A stretch of 64,000 bases of DNA from JARRKC01 sp963723965 (GTDB taxonomy: Bacteria; Acidobacteriota; UBA6911; RPQK01; JAPXNP01): the NCBI GenBank assembly GCA_963723965.1, contig CAVRSV010000014.1, positions 227,713 to 291,712 on the forward strand, read 5' to 3'. Shown here one piece after another: positions 50,708 through 59,616 of the stretch; position 1 is the stretch's first letter; every line of letters starts with the position of its first letter. The notes beneath the pieces are model-generated. The model was not told the DNA's origin. It was given only the letters and a program-made list of their open reading frames with translations, and did no database searches. A program made the translations under genes and the position numbers.

Positions 50708-50785
50708 GGGGTCCTCGGCGCGGGATGTGGGAATCTTCGCCGGATCGGTGACGCAGAGCCTGTCGTCAGTTCACTCGGAATCCTC

Positions 50786-52117
50786 ATGGCGAAAATTGGG
50801 TTTGTGAGTCTGGGATGTCCCAAGAATCTCGTGGACAGCGAGGTGATGCTCGGCATGTTGGCCCGCGAAGGGCATCAGATCACCCCTGCCCAGGCGGAGG
50901 CGGAGATCCTGGTCGTGAACACCTGCGGGTTCATCGAGAGCGCCAAACAGGAATCGGTCAATGCCATCCTGGAAATGGCGGCCTACAAGTCGCTGGGGAG
51001 CTGCAGGAGACTCATCGTCGCCGGCTGCCTGGTGGAGCGCTATCGAAACGAAATCCTCCGGGAGATCCCGGAAGTGGATGCCGTCATCGGCACCAATCAG
51101 ATCCCGGAAATCGTCACGGCCTGTGCCGACGAACTCCGACCGCCGGCCTGGGAACCGAGGGAACTCTACCTCTATTCCGATGGGGATCCGCGAATCCTGA
51201 CGACCCCGGCCTACTCGGCTTATCTGAAGATCGCCGAAGGGTGCGATCATCCCTGCACTTTCTGCGTCATCCCCAAGATGCGCGGACGGTTCCGCAGTCG
51301 CCCCCTGGAGTCGTTGGCGCGGGAGGCTGAAGGGCTGGCGGGACAGGGGGTTCGCGAACTCAACCTGATCGCGCAGGACTCGACGATGTATGGACGGGAT
51401 CTGGGCTACCGGGGTGGGCTGGCCCTCCTTCTGAGGCGGCTTGCCGAAGTGGATGGAGTCGAGTGGATCCGGTTTCTGTACGCTTATCCGAACAGTCTCA
51501 CGGATGATGTGCTCGATGCAATTGCGGAGACACCCAAGGTCTGTAAGTATATCGATATGCCTCTCCAGAGCGCTTCCAGGGAAGTCCTGAAGAGGATGAA
51601 GCGGGGCGGCAATCGGCAGTCGCTGACCCGGCTGATCGCTCGGGTCCGGGATCGCATTCCCGACGTGGCGATCCGTACCACCATGATCGTGGGATTCCCG
51701 GGTGAGACGGACGACGATTTTCGTGAACTGCTGGACTTTGTCGAGGAGATGAAGTTCGATCGTCTGGGGGCGTTTGCCTATTCCGACGAAGAGGATGCGG
51801 ATTCACACGTCCTGGACGCCAAGATCGCCGATCCGGTCAAACAGGAACGGCTGGAGACCCTGATGGCGTGTCAGGCGACGATTTCGAGAAAGAAGAACCG
51901 CAACATGATTGGGCGGGAATACCCGATTTTGATCGAAGGGCCTTCGAGCGAGACCGACCTGCTCTGGGAAGGCCGGCTTCCCTCGCAGGCCCCGGAAATT
52001 GACGGGGTTGTGTACTTGAATGATGGCGTCACGGAGGAGACACGGCCGGGTGAGATCGGCCGCGTCGTCATCACGGAGGCGCACGATTACGATCTCGTCG
52101 GGACTGTCCAGAAATGA
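50786..52117 (+). CDS. rimO: Ribosomal protein S12 methylthiotransferase RimO
   Basis: A 443-residue radical SAM enzyme that adds a methylthio group to Asp89 of ribosomal protein S12. UPF0004 domain cluster cysteines Cys11 (LGCPKNL), Cys47 (NTCGFI) and Cys81 (AGC); radical SAM motif Cys153, Cys157, Cys160 (CDHPCTFC); C-terminal TRAM domain (about 375-443). GCPKNLVDSE and the FVVIPKMRGRFRSR-like region (CVIPKMRGRFRSRP) separate RimO from MiaB. First gene of an overlapping five-gene train; the stop overlaps the yacG start (ATGA). Confidence 0.95.
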   Translation: MAKIGFVSLGCPKNLVDSEVMLGMLAREGHQITPAQAEAEILVVNTCGFIESAKQESVNAILEMAAYKSLGSCRRLIVAGCLVERYRNEILREIPEVDAVIGTNQIPEIVTACADELRPPAWEPRELYLYSDGDPRILTTPAYSAYLKIAEGCDHPCTFCVIPKMRGRFRSRPLESLAREAEGLAGQGVRELNLIAQDSTMYGRDLGYRGGLALLLRRLAEVDGVEWIRFLYAYPNSLTDDVLDAIAETPKVCKYIDMPLQSASREVLKRMKRGGNRQSLTRLIARVRDRIPDVAIRTTMIVGFPGETDDDFRELLDFVEEMKFDRLGAFAYSDEEDADSHVLDAKIADPVKQERLETLMACQATISRKKNRNMIGREYPILIEGPSSETDLLWEGRLPSQAPEIDGVVYLNDGVTEETRPGEIGRVVITEAHDYDLVGTVQK

Positions 52118-52293
52118 TGAAGCGGCGGCAGCTGAGCTGCCCCAACTGCGGTAAAACGGTTCAGCCGGACAACCTGGCCTTGCCTTTTTGTAGCGAGCGC
52201 TGCCGGTTGTTGGATTTGGGACGGTGGGTCGATGGACGCTTCAGGATACCCGGAGAGAAAGTTGCTGAGACTGAGAGGGAGGGAGAGCGCTAG
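52114..52293 (+). CDS. yacG: DNA gyrase inhibitor YacG-type zinc-ribbon protein
   Basis: A 59-residue protein starting in the rimO stop (ATGATGA). It has the YacG zinc-finger pattern: CPNC (Cys9, Cys12) and CSERC (Cys26, Cys30), then LLDLGRWVDGRFRIPGE, the conserved core of YacG (DUF329). E. coli YacG binds the GyrB C-terminus and blocks gyrase DNA binding. The 3' third overlaps the start of pgpA in another frame by 62 bases. Confidence 0.88.
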   Translation: MMKRRQLSCPNCGKTVQPDNLALPFCSERCRLLDLGRWVDGRFRIPGEKVAETEREGER

Positions 52294-52747
52294 CCTTTCG
52301 CTGGCCCAGCTCTGCGCCACCTGTTTCGGCATCGGACGCTTGCCGCTGGCCCCGGGCACGTGGGCCTCGCTGGTGACTGCGACGGCGTGGTTCGCCCTTT
52401 ACGCGCTCCTTCCGCGGGCGGCGTTGGTGGCGCATCTGGTGGCTCTCGCCGTCTTGCTTCCGCTGTCCTGGATCGCATCCGGGCTGGCTGCGCGTCAGAT
52501 GGGAGTCGAGGATCCCTCCGTCGTCGTCATCGACGAGGTGGTGGGACAGTCCATCGCACTGCTTCTCGCACCGGTGGGGATCTGGTGGTTCCTCGGCGGG
52601 TTTGCCCTTTTTCGCGTGTTCGACATCCTCAAGCCGCCGCCCATCCGGCGTTGCGAACGATTCCCCGGTGGACTCGGGATCACGCTCGATGATTGCGTGG
52701 CAGGATTGTATGCGGGCCTGATCCTGTGGCTGATCCATGCGTTCTGA
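52232..52747 (+). CDS. pgpA: Phosphatidylglycerophosphatase A
   Basis: A 171-residue membrane enzyme that removes phosphate from phosphatidylglycerophosphate to give phosphatidylglycerol. Family motifs: FGIGRLPLAPGTWASLV, VVVIDEVVGQSIAL (catalytic Asp/Glu), FDILKPPPIRRCERFPGGLGITLDDCVAGLYAG. Three or four membrane segments. The start at ATG 52232 gives a 62-base overlap with yacG; a later TTG (52262) behind GGAGAG would shorten the overlap to 32 bases and may be the true start. It overlaps cinA by 11 bases. Confidence 0.88.
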   Translation: MDASGYPERKLLRLRGRESASLSLAQLCATCFGIGRLPLAPGTWASLVTATAWFALYALLPRAALVAHLVALAVLLPLSWIASGLAARQMGVEDPSVVVIDEVVGQSIALLLAPVGIWWFLGGFALFRVFDILKPPPIRRCERFPGGLGITLDDCVAGLYAGLILWLIHAF

Positions 52748-53972
52748 GATCATCGCGGTCGGCTCTGAACTCCTCTCCTTCGGCCGGAACGAAACGAATT
52801 CCCTTCTGCTGGCCTCGCGGCTGATCGCGCTCGGTTTCAGCGTACCCCGCAAGTTCGTCGCCGCTGATTCCGAGGTTGAGATTTCCGAGTGTCTTGCCCT
52901 GGCCCTGTCGCGATCCCAGGTCGTCCTCCTGACCGGTGGGCTCGGCCCCACCAACGACGATGTCACACGGGAAAGCGTGGCCCGGTTTCTGGGGCGCAGG
53001 CTGATCGAGGATCCCGAGATCGTTGCCGCGCTGGAACGGCGCTTCCGGCGCTTTCACTTCCGGCTCTCGGAAAACAACCGGAGGCAGGCGCAGGTGCCGG
53101 AAGGCGCGACGGTTTTGCCCAATCCGCACGGGACGGCGCCCGGACTGTGTCTCGAGCACTCCGGGGCCCTGATCTGCCTCCTTCCGGGTCCGCCCCGCGA
53201 GCTGACACCCATGCTTGACGAGCATGTGGTGCCGCTCATTCGACGCCGGTTCGCCACACGCCCGACCCTGTACCGTCAGCTCAAGGTGGCCGGAGAAGCG
53301 GAATCGAGAGTCGACAGTCGGATCGAGAAGATCTATCGCGCCTTCCCCGAAGTCGACACGACCATTCTCTCGTCGCCGGGAATCATCAGCCTCTACTTCA
53401 CCTGGCGTGGAGAGGGCGAGCGTGAGGAGGCCGTTCGTACGCTGGATGAGCTCGTCGGCAAAGTCGAGCGCGAACTGGGTGAGTCGGTCTACTCCCATGC
53501 CGAGGAGTCGTTGAGCGAGGCCGTCGGCCGGGAGCTGCGCGGCCGATCGCTGACGCTGGCCGCGGCCGAGTCCTGCACGGGCGGGATGCTGGGCGAACTC
53601 ATCACCGACGTCCCGGGCAGTTCCGACTATTTTCTCGGCAGCATGGTCTGCTACAGCAACCTGGCCAAGCAGCGAATCCTGGGCGTGGATCCCGGTCTGA
53701 TCGAGCGTCTCGGCGCGGTGAGCGGTGAGGTGGCCGAACAGATGGCGGCCGGCGCCAGACGGGCGGTGGATGCCTCGATGGCGGTCTCCACGACGGGAAT
53801 CGCCGGACCTGGCGGCGGGTCCGAGGAAAAGCCTGTCGGCACGGTCTACCTGGGGTTTTCATCCCTGGAGAGGACCGAATCGAAACGACTCTTCCTGCCC
53901 GGAAGTCGGGAGGCGGTCCGGATCCGGACCTGCAACCTCGCACTGGACTGGATTCGGAGGGAAATCGCATGA
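52737..53972 (+). CDS. cinA: CinA-family protein (competence/damage-inducible; NMN amidohydrolase type)
   Basis: A 411-residue two-domain protein. The N-terminal MoCF-like (COG1058) domain (about 1-170) shows IIAVGSELLSFGRNETNS, LTGGLGPTNDDVTRE and LLPGPPREL. The C-terminal CinA domain (about 250-411) shows AAAESCTGGMLGELIT, CYSNLAKQRILGV, AVSTTGIAGPGGGSEEKPVGTVY, the part with nicotinamide mononucleotide deamidase activity in PncC. It overlaps pgpA and, by four bases, thpR. Confidence 0.93.
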   Translation: MRSEIIAVGSELLSFGRNETNSLLLASRLIALGFSVPRKFVAADSEVEISECLALALSRSQVVLLTGGLGPTNDDVTRESVARFLGRRLIEDPEIVAALERRFRRFHFRLSENNRRQAQVPEGATVLPNPHGTAPGLCLEHSGALICLLPGPPRELTPMLDEHVVPLIRRRFATRPTLYRQLKVAGEAESRVDSRIEKIYRAFPEVDTTILSSPGIISLYFTWRGEGEREEAVRTLDELVGKVERELGESVYSHAEESLSEAVGRELRGRSLTLAAAESCTGGMLGELITDVPGSSDYFLGSMVCYSNLAKQRILGVDPGLIERLGAVSGEVAEQMAAGARRAVDASMAVSTTGIAGPGGGSEEKPVGTVYLGFSSLERTESKRLFLPGSREAVRIRTCNLALDWIRREIA

Positions 53973-54547
53973 TCCGGGCCTTCGTGGCTATCGAAATGCC
54001 GGAGGATTTGCGACACGAATTGTCGGAGTCCATTGCGGCGCTCGGTCGCCTGGGAGCGGACCTGCGCCTGTCCCGCCCGGAGTCGGTGCATCTCACGCTC
54101 AAATTCCTGGGCGACATTGAGGAGCACCAGGTGGTCCCCATCGGAAAGGCGCTGTCCGAGCTGGCCGGGAACCAGGCGGCGTTCCGCGTGCGAATCGGTG
54201 GGCTGGGTGCCTTTCCGTACCTCGCCAATCCACGGGTCATCTGGATCGGCGTCGACGGTGGGTCGCCTCTCCAGGTTGTCCAAGGGGCGGTGGAAGAGCG
54301 ACTGGCGCCACTGGGATTCCCACCCGAAAAAAGACCTTTCCAGCCGCATTTGACCCTGGCCCGGGTCAAGTCACGCCACAACGTGGCGGCACTCATCCAC
54401 TACGTGGAAAGCCATCAGGCCGAAGCTCCGGCAGGGGAATTCGTGGCCCGGCAGCTGCATCTGTACCAGAGCCTGCTCCGCCCGGAGGGCGCGCAGTATC
54501 GCAAGCTCGTGACGGCCGACCTCATCCAGAGGGATGGTACGGGCTAG
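53969..54547 (+). CDS. thpR: RNA 2',3'-cyclic phosphodiesterase
   Basis: A 192-residue 2H phosphoesterase with the paired HxTx motifs HLTLKF (about residue 42) and HLTLAR (about 130). By family it opens 2',3'-cyclic phosphates on RNA ends (formerly called 2'-5' RNA ligase). Starts in the cinA stop (ATGA). cinA-thpR pairing is common. Its TAG stop overlaps the TAG stop of the convergent heptosyltransferase in a shared CTAG (54544-54547). Confidence 0.9.
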   Translation: MIRAFVAIEMPEDLRHELSESIAALGRLGADLRLSRPESVHLTLKFLGDIEEHQVVPIGKALSELAGNQAAFRVRIGGLGAFPYLANPRVIWIGVDGGSPLQVVQGAVEERLAPLGFPPEKRPFQPHLTLARVKSRHNVAALIHYVESHQAEAPAGEFVARQLHLYQSLLRPEGAQYRKLVTADLIQRDGTG

Positions 54548-55575
54548 TCGAGCGTCCGGTTCAGCTCCTGCAGGACCCGTTCGGGTGTGACCTCGTGCAT
54601 GCAGCGATTCCAGGGGCAGTCCCGGATTGCGCCGGTCAAGGAGCAGGGGCTGCACTCCAGTCCGGCCCTCAAAACGTGGACCCGATTTGCAGAGGTCGGG
54701 AAGGGGGCCGTCCGCCGGTGATCGCTGGGGCCGAAGATGACCAGCACCGGGGTGTTGACGGCGCCGGCCACGTGGGAGGGGCCGGTGTCGGTGCTGATCA
54801 TTGCGCGGGCCCCGCCGATCACCGCCGCCAGCTGATCGAGCCGGGTGCGCCCTGCCAGTGAGACGAGTCGCTCGCTGTGGTGACGAAACTGCTCGAGGTA
54901 TTCCCGCTCGCCGGCACCCCCGATCAGGACCAGAGACTCGCTGCGCTGGTGATCGAGCAGCTCGATCAGGCGAAACCAGTGTTCCAGCGGCCAGGAGCGG
55001 TAGCTGCGATAGTCGTTCTTGCGGAAGTGGCTGTTCGTCGGATTGAGGATCAGGTAGCGTTCAGGCAGATTCAGCTCTTCGAGCAGACGCCGCTGCTGCG
55101 CAACGACCAGGGAAGGGGCCGCCTGCCGGACGCAGTCGGCCGGCAGGAAGAGGCCGTAGATACGCCGGAGCCGTTCGATGGCATGCTCTCCGGGCGGGTC
55201 GTCCAGCGCGCTCTCCCAGGGTCTGCCGACCTTGCGGCGCGCCCGAACGGCGTACATGAGGTCGTTGAAGAGGGTGCCCGTTTCCAGATTGACGGCAAGG
55301 TCATAGGGCTGGAGCCAGGACCGCGCGACCAGCGTCAGCTTTCGCCAGTGGAGCGGAACGGGCAGCTTGCGGTACTGGATCTCGTAGGTCCGGGAAACGC
55401 GCGGATCCCACCGGAACAGCACGGCCAATCCCCTCCGCAGGACCAGATGGATCTCACAGTCCGGGCCGAAAGTTTCGATCAGAGGCGCAATGATGCTGGT
55501 GGCGAAAACAGTGTCACCGAGAAGCCCGGCTCTCAGGACCAGAACCCGTGTTGTATCCTGGCCGGCGTGCGGCAT
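54544..55575 (-). CDS. Glycosyltransferase family 9 (heptosyltransferase) protein
   Basis: A 343-residue GT-B enzyme. Seen: VLVLRAGLLGDTVFATSIIAPL at the N-terminus, NPTNSHFRKN, and the nucleotide-sugar end ISTDTGPSHVAGAVNTPVLVIFGPSD, followed by a Cys-containing tail (ECSPCSLTG, DCPWNRCMHE). GT9 enzymes add L-glycero-D-manno-heptose from ADP-heptose to LPS core. It is divergent from the heptose kinase gene 143 bases away, which makes an LPS heptose role likely. The start ATG 55575 has no strong Shine-Dalgarno. Confidence 0.9.
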   Translation of the reverse strand: MPHAGQDTTRVLVLRAGLLGDTVFATSIIAPLIETFGPDCEIHLVLRRGLAVLFRWDPRVSRTYEIQYRKLPVPLHWRKLTLVARSWLQPYDLAVNLETGTLFNDLMYAVRARRKVGRPWESALDDPPGEHAIERLRRIYGLFLPADCVRQAAPSLVVAQQRRLLEELNLPERYLILNPTNSHFRKNDYRSYRSWPLEHWFRLIELLDHQRSESLVLIGGAGEREYLEQFRHHSERLVSLAGRTRLDQLAAVIGGARAMISTDTGPSHVAGAVNTPVLVIFGPSDHRRTAPFPTSANRVHVLRAGLECSPCSLTGAIRDCPWNRCMHEVTPERVLQELNRTLD

Positions 55576-55718
55576 CCCCGAATTCTATCAGAGGACCCGG
55601 TTGACCCCGGCCGTTGCGGTCGATCAGCGTGCGAGGTCGTCTGGAGGGTGTTCTCAATGTTGCGAAGAGCGCGGTCGAGGATTGAAGTTTTGTCCAGGGA
55701 TATCCACAATGGATCGGC

Positions 55719-56714
55719 GTGATTCCATCGACCGAGCGTCTCGAAGCCGCCCTGGCGAGGTTCCCGGCAGTTCAGATCGCCGTGGTCGGCGATCTGATCC
55801 TGGACACCTTCATCTGGGGACGGGTCGAGCGCATCTCCCCGGAAGCCCCGGTTCCCGTCGTGGACGTCGTCCGGGAGACTGACTGTCTGGGAGGCGCGGC
55901 CAACGTCGCCCGCAATCTGGCCGCCCTGGGTGCTCGCCCCATCCTGATCGGGGTCGTGGGGGCGGATTCGGCGGGCCGGAGGTTCCAGGAACTCCTCGAG
56001 GAAGGCGGGATCGACGGCCGCGGTGTCGTGGTCGATCCTGCCCGCTGCACGACGACCAAAAGCCGAATCATCGCCCATCACCAGCAGGTGTGCCGCTTCG
56101 ACCGCGAAGATCGCCGACCGCCGGTCGCGGCGTTGCTCGATCAGGTCCGCGGGCGCGCCCTCCAGGCCCTCTCGGACGTGCGCGGCCTGATAATCTCCGA
56201 CTACGCCAAAGGAATGATCTCCCACGGGTTGACCAGGCCGCTGATCGAGCGTTGCGGCGAGGGTGGGATCACAGTCGCGGCCGATCCCAAGTCACGTGAC
56301 TTGAGCCTCTACCGGGGCGTCTCCGTAATCACTCCCAACCGCCATGAGGCGGAGCTCGCCGCGGGGGTGGACATCGTGGACAGAGAGTCACTTGGGCGGG
56401 CGGCCCGGGTCATTCAGGAACGCTGTGCCTGCCGCCAGGTCCTGATCACGCGTGGAGAGGAAGGGATGTCGCTGCTGGACGGAGAGCTGTTGCACGAGTT
56501 TCCGGCCGTGGCGCGGGAGGTCTTCGATGTGACGGGTGCCGGTGATACGGTCATCGCGACTTTTTCGCTCGCCCTGGCGGCCGGGGCCACGCCCGCCGAG
56601 GCGGCGGTTCTGTCCAACCACGCGGCCGGGGTGGTCGTCGGAAAACTGGGGACTGCGACGTTGACTGGAGAGGAACTGCGTAGAGCATTGGATCCGTCCC
56701 TCGGGGTACGATGA
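55719..56714 (+). CDS. rfaE1: D-glycero-beta-D-manno-heptose-7-phosphate kinase
   Basis: A 331-residue PfkB-type kinase equal to the N-terminal half of HldE. Seen: VVGDLILDTFIWGRVERISPEAPVPVV (the hallmark start), CLGGAANVARNLAALGA, DYAKGMISHGLT, and the ATP-site DVTGAGDTVIATFSLALAAG. It phosphorylates heptose-7-P at C1 for ADP-heptose synthesis. The adenylyltransferase half is absent and must be a separate gene elsewhere. The start is GTG 55719. Overlaps the next gene by four bases. Confidence 0.92.
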   Translation: MIPSTERLEAALARFPAVQIAVVGDLILDTFIWGRVERISPEAPVPVVDVVRETDCLGGAANVARNLAALGARPILIGVVGADSAGRRFQELLEEGGIDGRGVVVDPARCTTTKSRIIAHHQQVCRFDREDRRPPVAALLDQVRGRALQALSDVRGLIISDYAKGMISHGLTRPLIERCGEGGITVAADPKSRDLSLYRGVSVITPNRHEAELAAGVDIVDRESLGRAARVIQERCACRQVLITRGEEGMSLLDGELLHEFPAVAREVFDVTGAGDTVIATFSLALAAGATPAEAAVLSNHAAGVVVGKLGTATLTGEELRRALDPSLGVR

Positions 56715-57343
56715 GAGGAGCAGGGAGAACCGCCGTGTATCTTCACATAGGTGCCGTCTTGAGTGTCATTCTGGGGCTGATGGCCTGCTTCGCCGGATAC
56801 CGCCTCTTTCGGCTGGTACTGGTCGTGGTCGGATTCCTGGGCGGGGCGACGCTTGCCGCAGGGATCTTCTGGGCCTTTCTTCCTCAGCAGCCGGCGCTGT
56901 TCGGGATCCTCGTCGGCATCGTCGGCGGGATCATCGGTGCGGTTCTGCTGGGATTCTTCTACTTTGCCGGTGTCTTCGTCGTGGGAGCGGGCCTGGGAGT
57001 CCTGCTGGCCACGATCCTGTCCCTGAATCTGAACTGGGAAAGGGTGTTGGCCGCCATCATCCTGGGGGTGCTCGGCGGGGTCCTGGCGCTGGCCCTGCAG
57101 AAACTCCTGATCATCGTGGCGACGGCGTTTCTCGGCTCCTGGGCCGTGCTTGCCGGAGTGTTCCTCTTCGTGGGGTGGTCCGTGCCCTTGGATTTGATCC
57201 GGCAGCCGCCGGTGTTCTGGAGCTCCACCTGGGGCACGGCGTACCTCATCGCCTGGCTGGTGCTGGGAGGTTTCGGCGTGGCCGTCCAGTATCAGCCGGC
57301 CCACCGGTCACCGGAGCCGTCTCCGCCGGAACGATCTCGATGA
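56711..57343 (+). CDS. DUF4203-type polytopic membrane protein
   Basis: A 210-residue inner-membrane protein with about seven hydrophobic helices separated by short glycine-rich turns (GGATLAAGIF, GGIIGAVLLGFF, GVLGGVLALALQ), matching the TM7S3/TM198-like DUF4203 pattern. Starts in the stop of the heptose kinase (ATGA). No catalytic motif. Function unknown; the operon suggests an envelope role. Confidence 0.75.
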   Translation: MRGAGRTAVYLHIGAVLSVILGLMACFAGYRLFRLVLVVVGFLGGATLAAGIFWAFLPQQPALFGILVGIVGGIIGAVLLGFFYFAGVFVVGAGLGVLLATILSLNLNWERVLAAIILGVLGGVLALALQKLLIIVATAFLGSWAVLAGVFLFVGWSVPLDLIRQPPVFWSSTWGTAYLIAWLVLGGFGVAVQYQPAHRSPEPSPPERSR

Positions 57344-58476
57344 GACCCTGGATCGGTTTGAGCGTGACACATGTTTGCGGCGCCGTGATCTATTTGACCA
57401 GGCGAGGCATCTTTAGGAGCATGTGTGCTGTCCCCCTGCGCGGGGCCGCCATCGTCGCAGCCCTGTCCCTGTCCCTGTCCCTGCCGGTGCTCGCGGTCCA
57501 GGAAGGCGACCGACCGGCCCCTCCCGTGGCCGGAGAGAAGTTCGTCCACGTCCGTTTCGTGGACGGGAACGGCAACTCGGTCCGCAACCTTCGTCTGGAT
57601 GAGCTCGAGGCGGTCACTCAAGACGGAGAGCCGCTCCAGTTAACCCGGCTGATCCCACCCTCCGTTCCCTATGACATCGGCCTCGTGATGGACGTCAGCC
57701 CGAGCACCGATGAGGACATCAACCCGATCCGCCAGGCGACCTCTGACTTTGTCACCTATTTTCCCCTGGAGAGCCGGATCATGGTCCTGACCTTCGACGA
57801 TGATGTCTACGTCGACTGTGACTGGACGACGGACCGCAAGCAGGTGGACGAGGCGATCTGGGAGTACGGCCTCCGCAAGTCCGGCAGGTCCACGATTCTC
57901 TGGGACGCGATCGTGGCTTCCGCCGAGCAGAAGTTCTACCCCACGCTGCCCCGGACGGCGATGATCCTGTTCACCGATGGGGTGGATACGGGCAGCAAGG
58001 TCTATGACCGCGACAAGGCGGTCCGCTTCCTGCAGGGTGCCGGGGTCCTGACCTACGTGATTCATTACTTCTCATTGCCTCACTACTGGAGGGTCTACGC
58101 ACCCTCTTCGACGGGGTACCCGCCCGACCCGAACCGGCTGCCGCCTCCGGGCGGGGGCGGGGGCCTGGGCGGAGTCATGATCGGTGGTTCGGACCGCGAC
58201 ATGAACGAGCGCAAGATCCGCTCGATGTACGATCGGGCCGTCGGCGCCATGCGGATGGCCGGAGATGCCGGCGGCGGCGGACTGTTCCACCTGACGGCGC
58301 TGACCGAAATGCCCAAGGCCTACGAAGAGATTGCTTCGGAACTGCTCGATGCCTACACGATCGGCTTCAAGGCCGCCGCCCGGAAGACCAAAGAGCCCGT
58401 GCGCAAGGTGCGCATTCGAACCACCCGACCGGGGGTCCAGCCCCGCATGGTCAAGCCCCTGGGCTACGGCCAGTAG
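57340..58476 (+). CDS. Exported VWFA-related protein, acidobacterial type
   Basis: A 378-residue protein with a signal segment and a beta-domain resembling the start of the acidobacterial VWFA family (FVHVRFVDGNGNSVRNLRLDELE), then a von Willebrand A domain with a complete MIDAS: DVSPS, Thr in GRSTILWDA, and LFTDGVD. A glycine/proline-rich loop (about residues 260-285) interrupts it. VWA domains bind ligands through a metal. The start is ambiguous: ATG 57340 overlaps the previous stop (ATGA), while ATG 57421 gives a cleaner signal peptide but has AGGAG only one base away. Confidence 0.85.
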   Translation: MRPWIGLSVTHVCGAVIYLTRRGIFRSMCAVPLRGAAIVAALSLSLSLPVLAVQEGDRPAPPVAGEKFVHVRFVDGNGNSVRNLRLDELEAVTQDGEPLQLTRLIPPSVPYDIGLVMDVSPSTDEDINPIRQATSDFVTYFPLESRIMVLTFDDDVYVDCDWTTDRKQVDEAIWEYGLRKSGRSTILWDAIVASAEQKFYPTLPRTAMILFTDGVDTGSKVYDRDKAVRFLQGAGVLTYVIHYFSLPHYWRVYAPSSTGYPPDPNRLPPPGGGGGLGGVMIGGSDRDMNERKIRSMYDRAVGAMRMAGDAGGGGLFHLTALTEMPKAYEEIASELLDAYTIGFKAAARKTKEPVRKVRIRTTRPGVQPRMVKPLGYGQ

Positions 58477-58502
58477 CCGCACCGCTTCATTGCCGCCGCG
58501 AC

Positions 58503-59204
58503 TCAGACCCGGTGGAAATGAGTGCGGATGAAGTCGAGAGCGCGCCGGGAATCGGGATATCGCTTCTCAGCGAGTCGGAATCGTGGGCCGTGGATGCGCC
58601 GGCGCCCGGAAGTGTCCGGAGTATCCTCACCCAGTTGGACGTGCAGCATCTCATGGTAGAGCACATAGCGCACGACATATTCCGGGACCAGAGGATTGTC
58701 CAGACGGCGACTCAGCACGATCGCTTCGTGGGCGGGGTCATAGTGCCCCAGGCGGCGTCCGCTGCGCACCGGGCTCCAGCCCAGTTGGCGAAGTCGCAGG
58801 CTTCCGTCGAAATAGGTCCGATTGAGATCCTCGAAAAGAGACTGGAGGTCGAAGACGTCGCCTTTCGCCGGGAGGCAGCGCTTGCGGCCGCGCCGGCGCC
58901 GGATCTCCCGCTCCCGCTCGACAGTCTGCGGAGCGTTGACGAACTCGTTGCAGCGCCGAAGGAGGGCCCGTGGCGTCCGGGTCCGGGTGAGCTTGTGCAG
59001 CAGCTTCAGAGCGAACGCCTCGACGATGGCCGGCTCCGCTTCTGCCAGCAGGTCGGAGAGACGGACTTCGAGCCGGCCGTCGCGCAGCCGGATGGTGCTG
59101 GTAAAACGGGCATAGGGGTAAAAGCGAACGGTGCACCCTTCGACTCTGGCACCGGTGAGTTCCTGAAAGCGCCGCTCGAGGAGCGACTCGAGCTCAGCCG
59201 ACAT
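58503..59204 (-). CDS. SprT-like zinc metalloprotease-family protein
   Basis: A 233-residue protein with a SprT-like zinc site: YHEMLHVQLGE (HExxH) and a downstream His in RIHGPRFR. The central part (SLFEDLNRTYFDGSL, LGWSPVRSGRRLGHYDPAHEAIVLSRRLD) is the usual SprT-like core; the N-terminal third is extra, with LAEAEPAIVEAFALKLLHKL. The start ATG 59204 overlaps the last bases of the B12-subunit gene (59194), so they are co-translated. The relative Spartan degrades DNA-crosslinked proteins; whether that applies here is not known. Confidence 0.85.
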   Translation of the reverse strand: MSAELESLLERRFQELTGARVEGCTVRFYPYARFTSTIRLRDGRLEVRLSDLLAEAEPAIVEAFALKLLHKLTRTRTPRALLRRCNEFVNAPQTVEREREIRRRRGRKRCLPAKGDVFDLQSLFEDLNRTYFDGSLRLRQLGWSPVRSGRRLGHYDPAHEAIVLSRRLDNPLVPEYVVRYVLYHEMLHVQLGEDTPDTSGRRRIHGPRFRLAEKRYPDSRRALDFIRTHFHRV

Positions 59205-59616
59205 CGGTGACGGGGGGCCTTCCGAGGCGGCTGGTTTCGAGGAAATCGATGATCTCCGTCGTGGTGGCTCCGGGCTGGAAGATTTCCGCGACGCCCAGGC
59301 TCTTGAGCTCGGGAATGTCCTCATCTGGAATGATGCCCCCTCCGAAGACCATGATGTCGGAGGCATCCTGTTCGCGCAGCAATTCCAGAACCCTCCGAAA
59401 AAGGTGCATGTGTGCGCCCGACAAGATGGACAGGCCGATTGCGTCGACATCCTCCTGAACCGCGGCCGTGACGATCTGTTCGGGGCTTTGCCGCAGACCC
59501 GTGTAGATCACTTCCATGCCCGCGTCCCGCAATGCGCGGGCCACGATCTTGGCTCCCCGGTCATGGCCGTCCAGTCCCGGCTTGGCGATCAGAACCCGAA
59601 TTCGATGTTCCACCAT
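59194..59616 (-). CDS. Methylmalonyl-CoA mutase-type B12-binding subunit
   Basis: A 140-residue cobalamin-binding protein with the DxHxxG motif in KPGLDGHDRGAKIVARALRDAG (about residues 12-33), LSILSGAHMHLFRRVLELL and VFGGGIIPDEDIPELKSLGV. It is the stand-alone small chain of an acyl-CoA mutase; the large chain is encoded at 62989-64000 on the same strand. Together they would convert methylmalonyl-CoA and succinyl-CoA or a similar pair (isobutyryl/butyryl). AAGGA eight bases before ATG 59616. A lone TATAAT on this strand at 59689-59694 may be its -10. Confidence 0.92.
   Translation of the reverse strand: MVEHRIRVLIAKPGLDGHDRGAKIVARALRDAGMEVIYTGLRQSPEQIVTAAVQEDVDAIGLSILSGAHMHLFRRVLELLREQDASDIMVFGGGIIPDEDIPELKSLGVAEIFQPGATTTEIIDFLETSRLGRPPVTDVG

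Noticed and set aside
59202..59450. N-terminal extension of the SprT-like protein to 59450
   Set aside because: The extra residues are a shadow of the B12-binding subunit gene; ATG 59204 gives a sensible start.
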